Assembly: GCA_037481655.1 (NCBI GenBank)
Contig: JBBFLF010000013.1
Span: forward strand, 17,319 to 81,318
Length of the DNA: 64,000 bases
Direction: 5' to 3'
Origin: Desulfobaccales bacterium
GTDB taxonomy: Bacteria > Desulfobacterota > Desulfobaccia > Desulfobaccales > 0-14-0-80-60-11
The position numbers were made by a program, and so were the translations under genes. The notes below the pieces were generated by a model. It saw nothing but the letters and a program-made list of their open reading frames with translations. It was not told where the DNA came from and made no database searches. Positions 7,734 through 17,131 of this stretch are shown here, piece by piece. Position 1 is the stretch's first letter, and each line of letters starts with the position of its first letter.

Positions 7734-9023
7734 TTAGCCACGGTCCATGTGCAGACGCAGGAAATGGGTGGCGCAGGAGATGCAGGGGTCATAATTGCGC
7801 ACCGTCTGCTCCAGCCGCCAGGTGAGCTCCTCCTGGGGCAGGTCCAGGTGCCGTTCGGCCACCTCCCTGAGGTCCTCCTCCAGGCGCTTCTGGTTCTGGG
7901 AGGTGGGCGGCACGATCTTGGCGGCGGAAATAAGCCCCCCGGCATCCAGCTCGTAACGGTGGTACAGGAGCCCCCGGGGGGCCTCGGTGGCGGCCATGCC
8001 CACTGCCGCCCTCGGGGTCACGGCCACCGCCGGCAGCTCCGGCTCTTCATAGGCCATCACCAGCCGCAGGGCCTCCTCCGCGGCATAGAGCATCTCCACG
8101 GCCCGCACCAGGATGCTCTTGAAGGGGTTCGTCTCCGGGAGGGTGAGGCCCGCCTCCCGGGCCGCCGCCTGGGCCGTGGGGCTGAGCCGGGCGAAGTTGA
8201 GATTGTAGCGGGCCAGCGGCCCCACCAGATACGCCCCCCGGGCTTTCAGCCGGGAGTGCAGAGCGTGGGTGTGGGGGAGCTGCTCCTCCATGAAATGCTC
8301 TTCATAGGCCGTCACCGGAATGTCCAAGCCCCGACTGGAGGCCACCCGGCCCTCGTTCATGGGGTATTCCCCGGGGTGGGAGAGGGCGACGAACTCATAG
8401 TCCGGGGCGAAATCCGGAAACTCGAAGCCCGCCACCCAGCGCAGGGCGGCCTGGGCGGCCTCCATGGCCTGCTTGAGGTCCTCGGCCAAGGGCAGCAGCT
8501 CCTCCCGGCGGGGCGCCCGGTAAAAGCCGCCTACCCGCACATTCACCGGGTGGGTCTCCCGGCCGCTCAGGCGGCTCACCACCACGTTCCCCACCCGTTT
8601 GAGGAGCTGCCCCAGCCGGAGTTTGTCCGGCTGCTGCCGGGCCAGGGCCAGGGCGTCAGGCAGCCCCAGGAAATCCGGGGCGTGGAGGAAAAAGACATGC
8701 AGGGCATGGGAGGCCAGCCACTCACCGCAATAGAGCAGACGCCGGAGCTCCCGTACGGGCCGGGGCACCTCCACCCCTAGGGCGGCCTCCAGGGCGTGCA
8801 CCGCGCTCATCTGGTAGGCCACCGGGCAAATGCCGCAGATGCGGGCGGTGAGATCCGGGGCCTCCCTAAAGTCCCGACCCCGAAGAAAAGCCTCGAAAAA
8901 CCGGGGCGGCTCAAAGATAGCAAACTCCGCCACCATCACCCGGCCGTCTCTGACCTTCAGAACCAGCCGGGCCTCCCCCTCCACCCGGGCAAGGTAATCA
9001 ACCTGGACGCGGCGGCTCTTCAT
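7734..9023 (-). CDS. hyhL: group 3b [NiFe] hydrogenase (sulfhydrogenase) large subunit
   Basis: Catalytic subunit of the cytoplasmic NAD(P)-linked bidirectional hydrogenase, also able to reduce polysulfide in Pyrococcus. The 429-residue product carries the N-terminal L1 motif RICGICPVAYQ and the C-terminal L2 motif DPCISCATH, which together supply the four nickel-binding cysteines; all are cysteine, so this is not a NiFeSe enzyme. A nine-residue tail follows the last histidine and would be removed by a maturation protease. I chose the ATG at 9023; the gene then overlaps hyhS by 26 bases. Last gene of the hyhB-cNMP-hyhG-hyhS-hyhL set. No maturation genes are in the window. Confidence 0.92.
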   Translation of the reverse strand: MKSRRVQVDYLARVEGEARLVLKVRDGRVMVAEFAIFEPPRFFEAFLRGRDFREAPDLTARICGICPVAYQMSAVHALEAALGVEVPRPVRELRRLLYCGEWLASHALHVFFLHAPDFLGLPDALALARQQPDKLRLGQLLKRVGNVVVSRLSGRETHPVNVRVGGFYRAPRREELLPLAEDLKQAMEAAQAALRWVAGFEFPDFAPDYEFVALSHPGEYPMNEGRVASSRGLDIPVTAYEEHFMEEQLPHTHALHSRLKARGAYLVGPLARYNLNFARLSPTAQAAAREAGLTLPETNPFKSILVRAVEMLYAAEEALRLVMAYEEPELPAVAVTPRAAVGMAATEAPRGLLYHRYELDAGGLISAAKIVPPTSQNQKRLEEDLREVAERHLDLPQEELTWRLEQTVRNYDPCISCATHFLRLHMDRG

Positions 9024-9792
9024 GGGCCTCGCTCTCCAGCCGGAAGGCCGGCGCATTGGCGTAAAACAAACGGAAAGCCCGCACCAGCTCCGCTTCCTTG
9101 GCCCCCAGGCGCTCCGTGAACCACCGGGCCAAGGACGAGGTCTTGGGGGTCTCCTTGGGGCCGAAGCAGCCGTAGCAGGGGCGGTGCCAGCCCGGGCACA
9201 GGGCGCCGCAGCCTGCCTGGGTCACGGGCCCGAGACACGGTAGGCCCCGGGAGACCAGCACGCAGATGTGCCCGGCCCGCTTGCACTCCAGGCAGACGCT
9301 GGCCGGGGTCCGGGGCGGAGGGGCCCCGTGCAGGCAGGCAGCCACCGCGGCCACCACCTGGGCCCGATTGGGCGGGCAGCCTTGCAGCTCCAGATCCACC
9401 GGCACATGCTGGGAGATGGGGGTGGATTCCGCCAGCACCGGGATGAGCTCCGGCCGCTCGTAGACCAGCCGGGCGTAATCCTCCACCGCGGTGAAATTGC
9501 GCAGTGCCTGGATGCCCCCGGAGGTGGCGCAGGTGCCGAAGGCAATGAGCACCTTGGAGAGGCGCCGCACCCTTTGCACCTGCTCCAGGTGTTCCGGCAG
9601 GCTCACCGAGCCCTCCACCAGGGAGATGTCGTAGGGTCCAGGAACTCGGCGGCGGGAGGCCTCGGGGAAATAGGCGATCTCCACGCATTCCGCCAGCTCC
9701 AGGAGCTCGTCCTCCAGATAGAGCAGCGAGAGCTGGCAGCCGTCACAGGAGGTGAATTTCCACACCGCCAGCTTGGGTTTTTTCTTGGGCAT
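8998..9792 (-). CDS. hyhS: group 3b [NiFe] hydrogenase small subunit
   Basis: Electron-transfer subunit with three iron-sulfur clusters that links the NiFe site in HyhL to the diaphorase subunits. Of 264 residues; the proximal-cluster cysteines are in TSCDGCQ, GTCATSGG and GCPPN, and the medial/distal cluster cysteines lie in CLECKRAGHIC, CLGPVTQAGCGALCP and CYGCFGP. No Tat signal is present, as expected for a cytoplasmic group 3 enzyme. The ATG at 9792 (MPKKKPKLAVWKF) is chosen because upstream in-frame sequence derives from a GC-rich intergenic hairpin. Confidence 0.92.
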   Translation of the reverse strand: MPKKKPKLAVWKFTSCDGCQLSLLYLEDELLELAECVEIAYFPEASRRRVPGPYDISLVEGSVSLPEHLEQVQRVRRLSKVLIAFGTCATSGGIQALRNFTAVEDYARLVYERPELIPVLAESTPISQHVPVDLELQGCPPNRAQVVAAVAACLHGAPPPRTPASVCLECKRAGHICVLVSRGLPCLGPVTQAGCGALCPGWHRPCYGCFGPKETPKTSSLARWFTERLGAKEAELVRAFRLFYANAPAFRLESEAHEEPPRPG

Positions 9793-9849
9793 GGCAGCTT
9801 CTTCCCGGCGGCCTGCCAGGTGGCCACCGGTCAACTCATTTAAGGGGTT

Positions 9850-9892
9850 GGGAGAGGGGGCAGGGGTCGGCGATCCCTGGCCCCCTCTCCCC
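9850..9892. repeat. GC-rich intergenic hairpin, dispersed family B
   Basis: GGGAGAGGGGGC-AGGGG (9850-9866) pairs with CCCTGGCCCCCTCTCCCC (9875-9892) with one bulge. The same sequence occurs in longer form at 17084-17128 and in related form at 55842-55888. It lies between hyhG and hyhS within the operon. Confidence 0.7.
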
Positions 9893-9917
9893 AAAACTCT
9901 CTTTCAGATCATACAGA

Positions 9918-10772
9918 TCATAACTCCCGGAGCTGGAGCCATTTCTTTACGCGGGCGTAGGAGAAGACCGGGCCGTCCTTGCAGACAAAGACCGGCCCCA
10001 GCTGGCAATGGCCGCACAGCCCCAGGCCGCACTGCATGTTGCGCTCCAAAGAGACAAAAATGTGCTCTTCCGGCACCCCCCGGGCCAGGAGCTCCGCCAC
10101 CGTGAAGCGCATCATCACGCCCGGGCCGCACACCAGGGCGCTGGTGTAGGGCGGGTCGAAGCGGGCATGGGAGATGAGGGTGGTGACCACCCCCACCGGG
10201 CCCCGCCACTCCGGGCCGGCGGCATCCACGGTGACATGCACCCGAAGGTCGAAGCGCCCCCGCCAGCGGGAAAGCTCCTCCGGGTAAAGCAGATCCTGGG
10301 GACTGCGGCTGCCGTAGATGATCTCCACCGCGCCGAACTCCAGGCGTCGGGCCAGCACCCCATACACGGCGGGCCTCAGAGGTGCCAGCCCCAGGCCGCC
10401 GGCGATGATGAGGAGGTCCCGCCCTGCCTGCTCCGCCACCGGCCAGGCAGTGCCGAAAGGGCCCCTGACCCCCAGTGTCTCCCCGGGCTTCAGGCGACAC
10501 AGGGCCCGGGTCACCGGCCCCACCGCCCGGATGGTGTGGATCAGGCGCCGGGGCTCTCCGGGGTCGCCGCTGATGGAGATGGGCACCTCCCCCGCTCCCG
10601 GGACACTCAGCATGTTGAACTGCCCCGGCGCAAAGGCAAAGCCCCTTTCCCCGGGATCCAGGGTGAGGGTGACGGTATCCGCCGTCTCCCGGCGCCGCTG
10701 CAATACCATCAGGAGAGCCGGGACCATGGGGTCGGTCGCTTTCCGGGGCGGTGGGCGGTGCTCAGAGGCCAT
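9918..10772 (-). CDS. hyhG: group 3b hydrogenase FAD/NAD(P)-binding gamma subunit
   Basis: Flavoprotein that passes electrons between NAD(P) and the hydrogenase iron-sulfur chain (sulfhydrogenase gamma, AsrB-like). The 284-residue product has the ferredoxin-reductase fold: flavin-binding region around PGQFNMLSVP, NAD-binding GGLGLAPLRP, a CGPGVMM motif, and a C-terminal [2Fe-2S] site with four cysteines in ERNMQCGLGLCGHCQ and FVCKDG. Its start overlaps the stop of the cNMP-binding gene by 11 bases, so the genes are coupled. Confidence 0.9.
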   Translation of the reverse strand: MASEHRPPPRKATDPMVPALLMVLQRRRETADTVTLTLDPGERGFAFAPGQFNMLSVPGAGEVPISISGDPGEPRRLIHTIRAVGPVTRALCRLKPGETLGVRGPFGTAWPVAEQAGRDLLIIAGGLGLAPLRPAVYGVLARRLEFGAVEIIYGSRSPQDLLYPEELSRWRGRFDLRVHVTVDAAGPEWRGPVGVVTTLISHARFDPPYTSALVCGPGVMMRFTVAELLARGVPEEHIFVSLERNMQCGLGLCGHCQLGPVFVCKDGPVFSYARVKKWLQLREL

Positions 10773-11220
10773 GGAGGAGATTCACCACCTGGCGCTTCAT
10801 GGAGGCAAAGTGCCGGGCCATGCCCTGGGTGAAGCGCTTGAGAAGCTGATACCCCAGCAGGGGGTCCTCGTCCAGAAGCCGGTTGAGGCACTCCAGGGGC
10901 AGGACAATGGCCCGGGTCAGCTCCAGAGCCCGGGCGTCCACCACCCACAGGGCATGGGGCTCCAGCCCCAGCCAGCCCAGGAAATCCCCGGCCTCCCGGG
11001 TCTGGATGAGGAGGGGGCCCCGCCGGGCGGTGAAGATCTCCAGGGCCACCCGGCCGCTCCGGATCAGGAAAAATTCCTGGATTTCCTCGCCCTCCCGCAC
11101 CAGGAACTCGTCCGCGGCGAATTGCCGTTCCACCGCGCAGGCGGCCAGCCGGGATACTTGTCCCGGCGCCAGCTCGCGGCAGAAGGGGTGGGCACTCACC
11201 AGGGGCTCCAGCCTTGCCAT
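10762..11220 (-). CDS. cyclic-nucleotide-binding domain protein without DNA-binding domain
   Basis: A 152-residue protein consisting almost entirely of one Crp/Fnr-type cNMP-binding jelly roll ([24 protein letters not shown], then [10 protein letters not shown]). Crp/Fnr regulators are about 210-230 residues with a C-terminal helix-turn-helix; here the protein stops after the dimerisation helix, so it is not a classical transcription factor. Start at 11220 has AGGGAG eight bases upstream, four bases after the hyhB stop. Embedded in the hydrogenase operon, it may act as an allosteric or redox-sensing subunit of the hydrogenase; that is inference. Confidence 0.85.
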   Translation of the reverse strand: MARLEPLVSAHPFCRELAPGQVSRLAACAVERQFAADEFLVREGEEIQEFFLIRSGRVALEIFTARRGPLLIQTREAGDFLGWLGLEPHALWVVDARALELTRAIVLPLECLNRLLDEDPLLGYQLLKRFTQGMARHFASMKRQVVNLLHGL

Positions 11221-11224
11221 GGCG

Positions 11225-12364
11225 TTACTCCCTCTTTGCCGGCGGCGTCTCCGGCCTTCGCAAAGCCGCCACTTCAGCGGTGAGGTCAATCCCCACCGGG
11301 CACCAGGTGATGCAGCGGCCGCAGCCCACGCACCCGAGGCAGCTGAACTGGTCCTGCCAGGTGGCCAGCTTGTGGGTCAGCCACTGGCGGTAGCGGGCCC
11401 GGGGGGTGGCCCTGACACTGCCGCCGTGGATGTAAGAATGGGCCACGGTGAAGCAGACATCCTGCACCCGCCGGCGGCTGGCCTGATCTCCCCTCAAGTT
11501 GATGCTGTCCTCCAGGTGGTGACAGAAACAGGTGGGGCAGACCATGGCGCAGTTGCCGCAGGTGAGGCAGCGGGCCGCCACCTCGGCCCAGTGCCGGTGC
11601 TCGTAATTTTCGTACAGGTGCTCTTGGAGACCCGCCACCGTTAGCTGCCGGCCCATACGGCCGGCCGCGGCCGCCAGCGCCTGGGCGGCGGCCTCCGCTT
11701 CCCCCCTGGTGGCCTCCCGGTGCGGCACTTTCTCCATGAGGCGGCGGCCCGCGGCAGTGCCCATCTCCACCAAGAACCAGTGGCCCTCATGGGTGAACAT
11801 TTCCGTCAGGGCCAGATCAAAGCCCCCCTGGGCCCGGGGCCCGGTCCCCATGGAGGCGCAGAAGCAGGTGCCCCCGGGTCGGGTGCAGTTCACCGCCACC
11901 ACAAAGGCGGCCTCCCGGCGGGCCTGATAGTATGGCTCCACATAAGGCCCCTTCAGGAAGATGCGGTCCAGGACCCCCAGGGCCGCCAGGTCGCAGGGGC
12001 GCACGCCGATGAGGGCCACCGGCGGCAGGTCCTCTGAGGGGAGGGCGATCTCCCAGCCGCCGGCAGTCCGGGTTGCCTCCCACATAAGCCGGCTCGACGG
12101 GAAGAAGACCGGCTTCCAGGAATGCTGCCCCACCGGATAGCCGAAAAGCTCCGCATCCCCCCGAAAGACCAGGCGGAAGGTCCCCGCCTCCTGCTCCATG
12201 CCCAGGCCCCGGGGCAGGTCCGCCGCGCCGGAGATCTCCCGGTGCCCGAAATCGCCCTGAACCACAGACGGCCCCAGGAGGGCATAGCCTTGGCGCCGCA
12301 GCTCCGCCAGCAGGGCCGCGAAACCTTCAGGAGTGAGGGTCAGGGCAGGGAAAGGGCCGCTCAT
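11225..12364 (-). CDS. hyhB: group 3b hydrogenase 4Fe-4S beta subunit
   Basis: Iron-sulfur subunit of the sulfhydrogenase diaphorase half, related to anaerobic sulfite reductase subunit A. The 379-residue product ends in two [4Fe-4S] motifs ([16 protein letters not shown] and [15 protein letters not shown]), preceded by the family's [10 protein letters not shown] and [11 protein letters not shown] segments. It is the first gene of the hydrogenase operon. The ATG at 12364 gives a normal N-terminus ([11 protein letters not shown]); the frame is open to a TTG at 12427 and no strong Shine-Dalgarno settles the choice. Confidence 0.88.
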   Translation of the reverse strand: MSGPFPALTLTPEGFAALLAELRRQGYALLGPSVVQGDFGHREISGAADLPRGLGMEQEAGTFRLVFRGDAELFGYPVGQHSWKPVFFPSSRLMWEATRTAGGWEIALPSEDLPPVALIGVRPCDLAALGVLDRIFLKGPYVEPYYQARREAAFVVAVNCTRPGGTCFCASMGTGPRAQGGFDLALTEMFTHEGHWFLVEMGTAAGRRLMEKVPHREATRGEAEAAAQALAAAAGRMGRQLTVAGLQEHLYENYEHRHWAEVAARCLTCGNCAMVCPTCFCHHLEDSINLRGDQASRRRVQDVCFTVAHSYIHGGSVRATPRARYRQWLTHKLATWQDQFSCLGCVGCGRCITWCPVGIDLTAEVAALRRPETPPAKRE

Positions 12365-12422
12365 TAACAGATGTGGGTCGACTTTGGATTTTCCCTGGAT
12401 TGTGGCATGGGCGGCCGGGAAG

Positions 12423-12438
12423 TGCAAGGGGAACGCCG
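12423..12438 (-). promoter_or_regulatory. weak sigma-54-like site upstream of the hydrogenase operon
   Basis: On the minus strand CGGCGT-TCCCC-TTGCA keeps the invariant GG and GC dinucleotides ten bases apart but has only three of six -24 bases. It lies about 60 bases before hyhB. Kept as a low-confidence candidate because two other sites in the window are much closer to consensus. Confidence 0.25.
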
Positions 12439-12483
12439 TGGACGTTTGGGCCGCGATTAGGCCCGGGTCCTCAGGAAAGGAGG

Positions 12484-12509
12484 GGGCGGGGGATGATTTT
12501 CCCCCGCCC
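12484..12509 (-). terminator. GC-rich hairpin after the outer-membrane protein gene
   Basis: GGGCGGGGGA (12484-12493) and TCCCCCGCCC (12500-12509) are perfectly complementary with a six-base loop, placed just after the stop of the minus-strand gene at 12518. There is only a broken T-tract afterwards, so termination efficiency is uncertain. Confidence 0.5.
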
Positions 12510-12517
12510 GGTGTGGT

Positions 12518-13381
12518 TCAGAAGGAGGCGGCGATCCCCACTCCGCCGACGATATGGTTGTGGGTGCGGTCCCAGGAGAGGTTGCGGATGACAAAGGTGG
12601 AGTCGCCCCCCAAGGCATACCAATACTGGATCTTGGGGGAGATCTTCACATGTTTCCCCACCGGGAAATTGAGGCTGGCAGAGATGAGCCCGGCGTTGAA
12701 ATCCCGGTAGTAGCCGCCGTCCTGGGTGGGGAAGGCGGCCCGGTCATTGGAGAGCACCGCGCTCCAGGCGGCCAGCAGGTCCAGGCTGGCGCCGGCAAAG
12801 GGCAGGTTGAAGCTCCGGCTGATGGACCACTGCAGATACCAGCCCGGCAGATGGGAGACCTCCCGGTAGGCGGTGAAGGCCACGTCAAACCAGGGGAATT
12901 TGTAAGAGAAGCCCCCGAAGATCTCAAAGGAATCGTCCAGGGCGCTGTTGCCGTCCAGGGCGTAGTAGATCACCCCGGCGGTGAGGGTGAAATTCTTCAG
13001 GACCTCCCGGCTGTAGGACAGGGTGAAGTCCGTTTCGTTCCACTTGGGGTTGTTGCGGTTGGGCGAATGGATGCCATAAGGATTGCGTTCATTGGTGTCA
13101 AAGTTGGCCCAGATGTTGGCGGACAGGCCCTTGTAGCTCACGGTGAAGCTGGGCTGGATAACGGCGCTGTCCCGGCTGAAGGCGATCCCCCGGAAGATGT
13201 ACTGACTGAGAATATCCACCCCCACCGACACCTCCACCTTGTCGGCGGCCGGGGCAGCGGCTGCCTCTCCTGGGACAGCCTGCCCTGCCGGCGGATCCTC
13301 GGAACGTCCCGGGAGCGGGCAGAGGCCAAGAATCAGGCACATGATCGCAGTGACGAGAAAACTATAAGTTCTGGGTCGCAT
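12518..13381 (-). CDS. outer-membrane beta-barrel protein (TIGR02001/TorF-like)
   Basis: A 287-residue exported protein: a signal peptide covers about residues 1-27 (hydrophobic FLVTAIMCLILGLCPL), followed by an Ala/Pro-rich linker and a series of alternating amphipathic beta strands ending in an aromatic C-terminal phenylalanine, as in outer-membrane barrels. The first strand, VGVDILSQYIFRGIAFS, matches the YVFRG signature of the TIGR02001 family. It is the third gene behind amt and glnK, suggesting a role in nitrogen-related uptake across the outer membrane; substrate unknown. Confidence 0.75.
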   Translation of the reverse strand: MRPRTYSFLVTAIMCLILGLCPLPGRSEDPPAGQAVPGEAAAAPAADKVEVSVGVDILSQYIFRGIAFSRDSAVIQPSFTVSYKGLSANIWANFDTNERNPYGIHSPNRNNPKWNETDFTLSYSREVLKNFTLTAGVIYYALDGNSALDDSFEIFGGFSYKFPWFDVAFTAYREVSHLPGWYLQWSISRSFNLPFAGASLDLLAAWSAVLSNDRAAFPTQDGGYYRDFNAGLISASLNFPVGKHVKISPKIQYWYALGGDSTFVIRNLSWDRTHNHIVGGVGIAASF

Positions 13382-13405
13382 CGGTTATCCCCCTTATCCC
13401 CGAAG

Positions 13406-13435
13406 TTGTGAGGCCGGAGGGATCAGCGCAGGTCC
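13406..13435. repeat. direct repeat, copy 1
   Basis: A 30-base sequence (TTGTGAGG, then GGAGGGATCAGCGCAGG) that recurs at 13478-13507 with one mismatch, 72 bases apart, between glnK and the outer-membrane protein gene. Confidence 0.85.
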
Positions 13436-13477
13436 TCGCGGTGGTCAATCATGAAGGTCTGCAAATCCATCCCGAAT

Positions 13478-13507
13478 TTGTGAGGCTGGAGGGATCAGCG
13501 CAGGTCC
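13478..13507. repeat. direct repeat, copy 2
   Basis: Second copy of the 30-base repeat at 13406-13435 (29 of 30 bases identical). It ends 18 bases before the glnK stop codon on the opposite strand. Confidence 0.85.
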
Positions 13508-13525
13508 CCTCCGGCCACGGTGGTC

Positions 13526-15105
<1,580 letters not shown>

Positions 15106-15164
15106 GATGGTGCTCCCCTCCTTACCTGTGGGAAATGAAAAATGAATTCTTGCCCCACAGGAGA

Positions 15165-15180
15165 AGCAAGGGGAGTGCCA
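15165..15180 (-). promoter_or_regulatory. sigma-54 promoter of amt-glnK
   Basis: On the minus strand TGGCAC-TCCCC-TTGCT matches the RpoN consensus (TGGCAC N5 TTGCW) at every position. It lies 60 bases upstream of the amt start, followed by a leader that could begin near 15153. Upstream sequence (15181-15300) is AT-rich, as expected for an activator/IHF loop region. Sigma-54 and NtrC control is well known for amt-glnK. Confidence 0.88.
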
Positions 15181-15334
15181 GAAAAAAATATAGTTATATC
15201 AGGGAGATAAAATGAGGGAGGGTGGGGAATAATTTACAATAATGTTTTTATTAAAAATTTAAGTGATTCATAATTGTAAATATTTTTTCATTGACAATTA
15301 TGTTCAGCAAATCTCTGGCGGCCCAGCCAGGCAC

Positions 15335-16549
15335 TCAGCCGGCCAAGACCTCCTTGACCGCGGTGATCACCCGCTCCTGCTCCGCCTCAGTCAGGTCAGG
15401 AAAGAGCGGCAAAATGACGGCATGATCCTGCAGGTATTCGCTCACCGGCAAGGGAAAGCGTAAGGGCAGGTCCCGGTAGGCACCTTCCCGGTGGGCGCAC
15501 ATCACCCCCCGGCGACTGTCCACCCCCTTGGCCTTGAGAGCCTCCATCACCTGGCGCTGGCTTAAGGGGCACTCAGGGGAGAGGATGATCCAGAAGGACT
15601 GCCAGTTGCTGCGGCCGTACGGGGGCTCCTGGGGCAGAAGGAGCCAGGGGTGTCCCTGTAAAGCCTCCAGATACCGGGCCGCCAGCCGCCGCCGGGCGGC
15701 GATCATCCCCGGCAGGCGCTTCAGCTGCTCCCGGCCCACCGCCCCCTGGATGTCGGTGAGGCGGTAGTTCCAGCCCACCTCCGAGTATTCCTCAAACACC
15801 ACCCCGGTGGCCCGGTGGCGCTCGGCAGTGGAGAGGCTCATGGCATGGGTCCTGAGCCTCTTGATCCGCTCGATTAGCTCCGGGGGACCGGTGACCATGC
15901 CGCCGTCGCCGGTGGTGATGACCTTGCGGGGGTGAAAGCTGAAGGTGGCCAGCACGCCATGGGGCCGGCCGATGGGCTGAAAAGACGGAGAGACTTGGGA
16001 TGTTAGGGGAGAAGGGCAGCAGGGTCCACTCTCCGAAGTCGCGCCGGCCACACATATTTCTGACCCTAAGGCGCAGGCGGCGTCCTCGATGACGGGCAAG
16101 CCGTGCTGCTCCGCCAAGGCCAGGATGCGGGGGAGATCGCAGGGCATCCCCAACTGATGCACCGCCAAAATGGCCTTGGTGCGGGGGGTCAGGGCTGCGG
16201 GCAGGAGCTCCGGGTTGAGGTTGCCTGTGGCCAGCTCCACATCCACAAACACCGGGGTGGCCCCCACATAGCGCACCGCATTGGCGGTGGCAATGAAGGA
16301 GTGGCTGACAGTGATGACCTCGTCTCCGGGCCCGATCCCCAGGGCCAGCAGCGCCAGATGCAACGCCGCAGTGCCGCTGGAGCAGGCCGCCGCCGCCGGC
16401 GCCCCCACCAAGGCGGCAAACTCCTCTTCAAAGGCGGCCACCTCCGGCCCCTGCACCACCCAGCCGGAGAGGATGGCCCGCCGGGCCGCGGCGGCCTCTT
16501 CTTCCCCCAGGGTGGGACGGGCCACCGGAATGAGAGTCAGGGCGCTCAC
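15335..16549 (-). CDS. DegT/DnrJ/EryC1/StrS aminotransferase with an internal insertion
   Basis: PLP-dependent sugar aminotransferase of 404 residues, of the kind acting on nucleotide-linked keto sugars for surface glycans. The cofactor lysine is Lys209 in SFHPRKVITTGDGG, and the substrate-binding SSGTAALHLAL and VIEDAACALGSE segments are present. Residues 165-192 (15974-16057), a Ser/Pro/Cys-rich stretch, replace the usual five or so residues between GSE and IGRPHG and look like an in-frame insertion. GTG start at 16549; its GAGGTGA ribosome site overlaps the stop of the upstream SRPBCC gene, so the two are coupled. Confidence 0.88.
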   Translation of the reverse strand: MSALTLIPVARPTLGEEEAAAARRAILSGWVVQGPEVAAFEEEFAALVGAPAAAACSSGTAALHLALLALGIGPGDEVITVSHSFIATANAVRYVGATPVFVDVELATGNLNPELLPAALTPRTKAILAVHQLGMPCDLPRILALAEQHGLPVIEDAACALGSEICVAGATSESGPCCPSPLTSQVSPSFQPIGRPHGVLATFSFHPRKVITTGDGGMVTGPPELIERIKRLRTHAMSLSTAERHRATGVVFEEYSEVGWNYRLTDIQGAVGREQLKRLPGMIAARRRLAARYLEALQGHPWLLLPQEPPYGRSNWQSFWIILSPECPLSQRQVMEALKAKGVDSRRGVMCAHREGAYRDLPLRFPLPVSEYLQDHAVILPLFPDLTEAEQERVITAVKEVLAG

Positions 16550-16557
16550 AGGTCACC

Positions 16558-16977
16558 TCAGGCAGAAAGCTGGCGCGCCAGGCGGGCCAGGTTGCGCCGA
16601 AACTGCTGCGTCAGCAGGGCCGCCACCTCACTTTCCGGCGCGCCCTTGGGGCCGAAAGTGGCGCTCCACTCCACCTCGCTGCGGCCGGGGCCGGATTCCC
16701 GGGCAGTGAGGCGGGCGATGCAACCCTCCAGAGGCAGTGTGGTCTCCAACACGCTATAAGTCAGAGTGCGGGCCCCCTCATCCAGGCTCTCCAGGCGCTC
16801 CACCTGGCGGCGACCCTCCTTGTCGGTGAGGGTGCGCCGGGCCCCCACGCCGCTGCCAATTAGCTTGAGCTCCGCCAGCTCCGGATACCACCTGATGATG
16901 CCGGCAAAATCCCTCAGGCGGCGCCAGACCTCCTCCACCGGCACCGGAAACTGCATCACCACACTCACCTGGCCCAT
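16558..16977 (-). CDS. SRPBCC (START-like) family protein
   Basis: A 139-residue cytoplasmic protein with the polyketide-cyclase/START fold pattern: N-terminal strand VVMQFPVPVEEVWRRLRDF, the loop IIRWYPELAEL, alternating strands and a long C-terminal helix (LLTQQFRRNLARLARQL). Such proteins bind hydrophobic ligands in a central cavity; the ligand here is unknown. GGAGG lies seven bases before the ATG. Coupled to the following aminotransferase. Confidence 0.8.
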   Translation of the reverse strand: MGQVSVVMQFPVPVEEVWRRLRDFAGIIRWYPELAELKLIGSGVGARRTLTDKEGRRQVERLESLDEGARTLTYSVLETTLPLEGCIARLTARESGPGRSEVEWSATFGPKGAPESEVAALLTQQFRRNLARLARQLSA

Positions 16978-16997
16978 AAGAAGGCCTCCATATTATT

Positions 16998-17040
16998 GAG
17001 GGGAGGGCCGGGGGAGCGGTGGCTCCCCCGCCCTCCCCTC
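16998..17040. repeat. GC-rich intergenic hairpin, dispersed family A
   Basis: GAGGGGAGGGCCGGGGGAGC pairs with GCTCCCCCGCCCTCCCCTC with one bulge. The same hairpin, followed by the same ACTCCCCTCCCAACCCCC tail, occurs at 63938-64000 and a close relative at 60773-60818. Confidence 0.8.
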
Positions 17041-17083
17041 ATACTCCCCTCCCAACCCCCTTTAAGGGGTGGGGGGAGAGGGT

Positions 17084-17128
17084 GTGGGAGAGGGGGCAGG
17101 GGTCTATGACCCCTGGCCCCCTCTCCCA
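17084..17128. repeat. GC-rich intergenic hairpin, dispersed family B
   Basis: TGGGAGAGGGGGCAGGGGTC and GACCCCTGGCCCCCTCTCCCA form a near-perfect 20-bp stem with a three-base loop, immediately after the ROK kinase stop codon. Related copies are at 9850-9892 and 55842-55888. Confidence 0.8.
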
Positions 17129-17131
17129 ATC

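Noticed and set aside
7734..9023. Selenocysteine in the hydrogenase large subunit
   Set aside because: Both nickel-binding CxxC motifs are encoded by cysteine codons and there is no internal TGA in frame.
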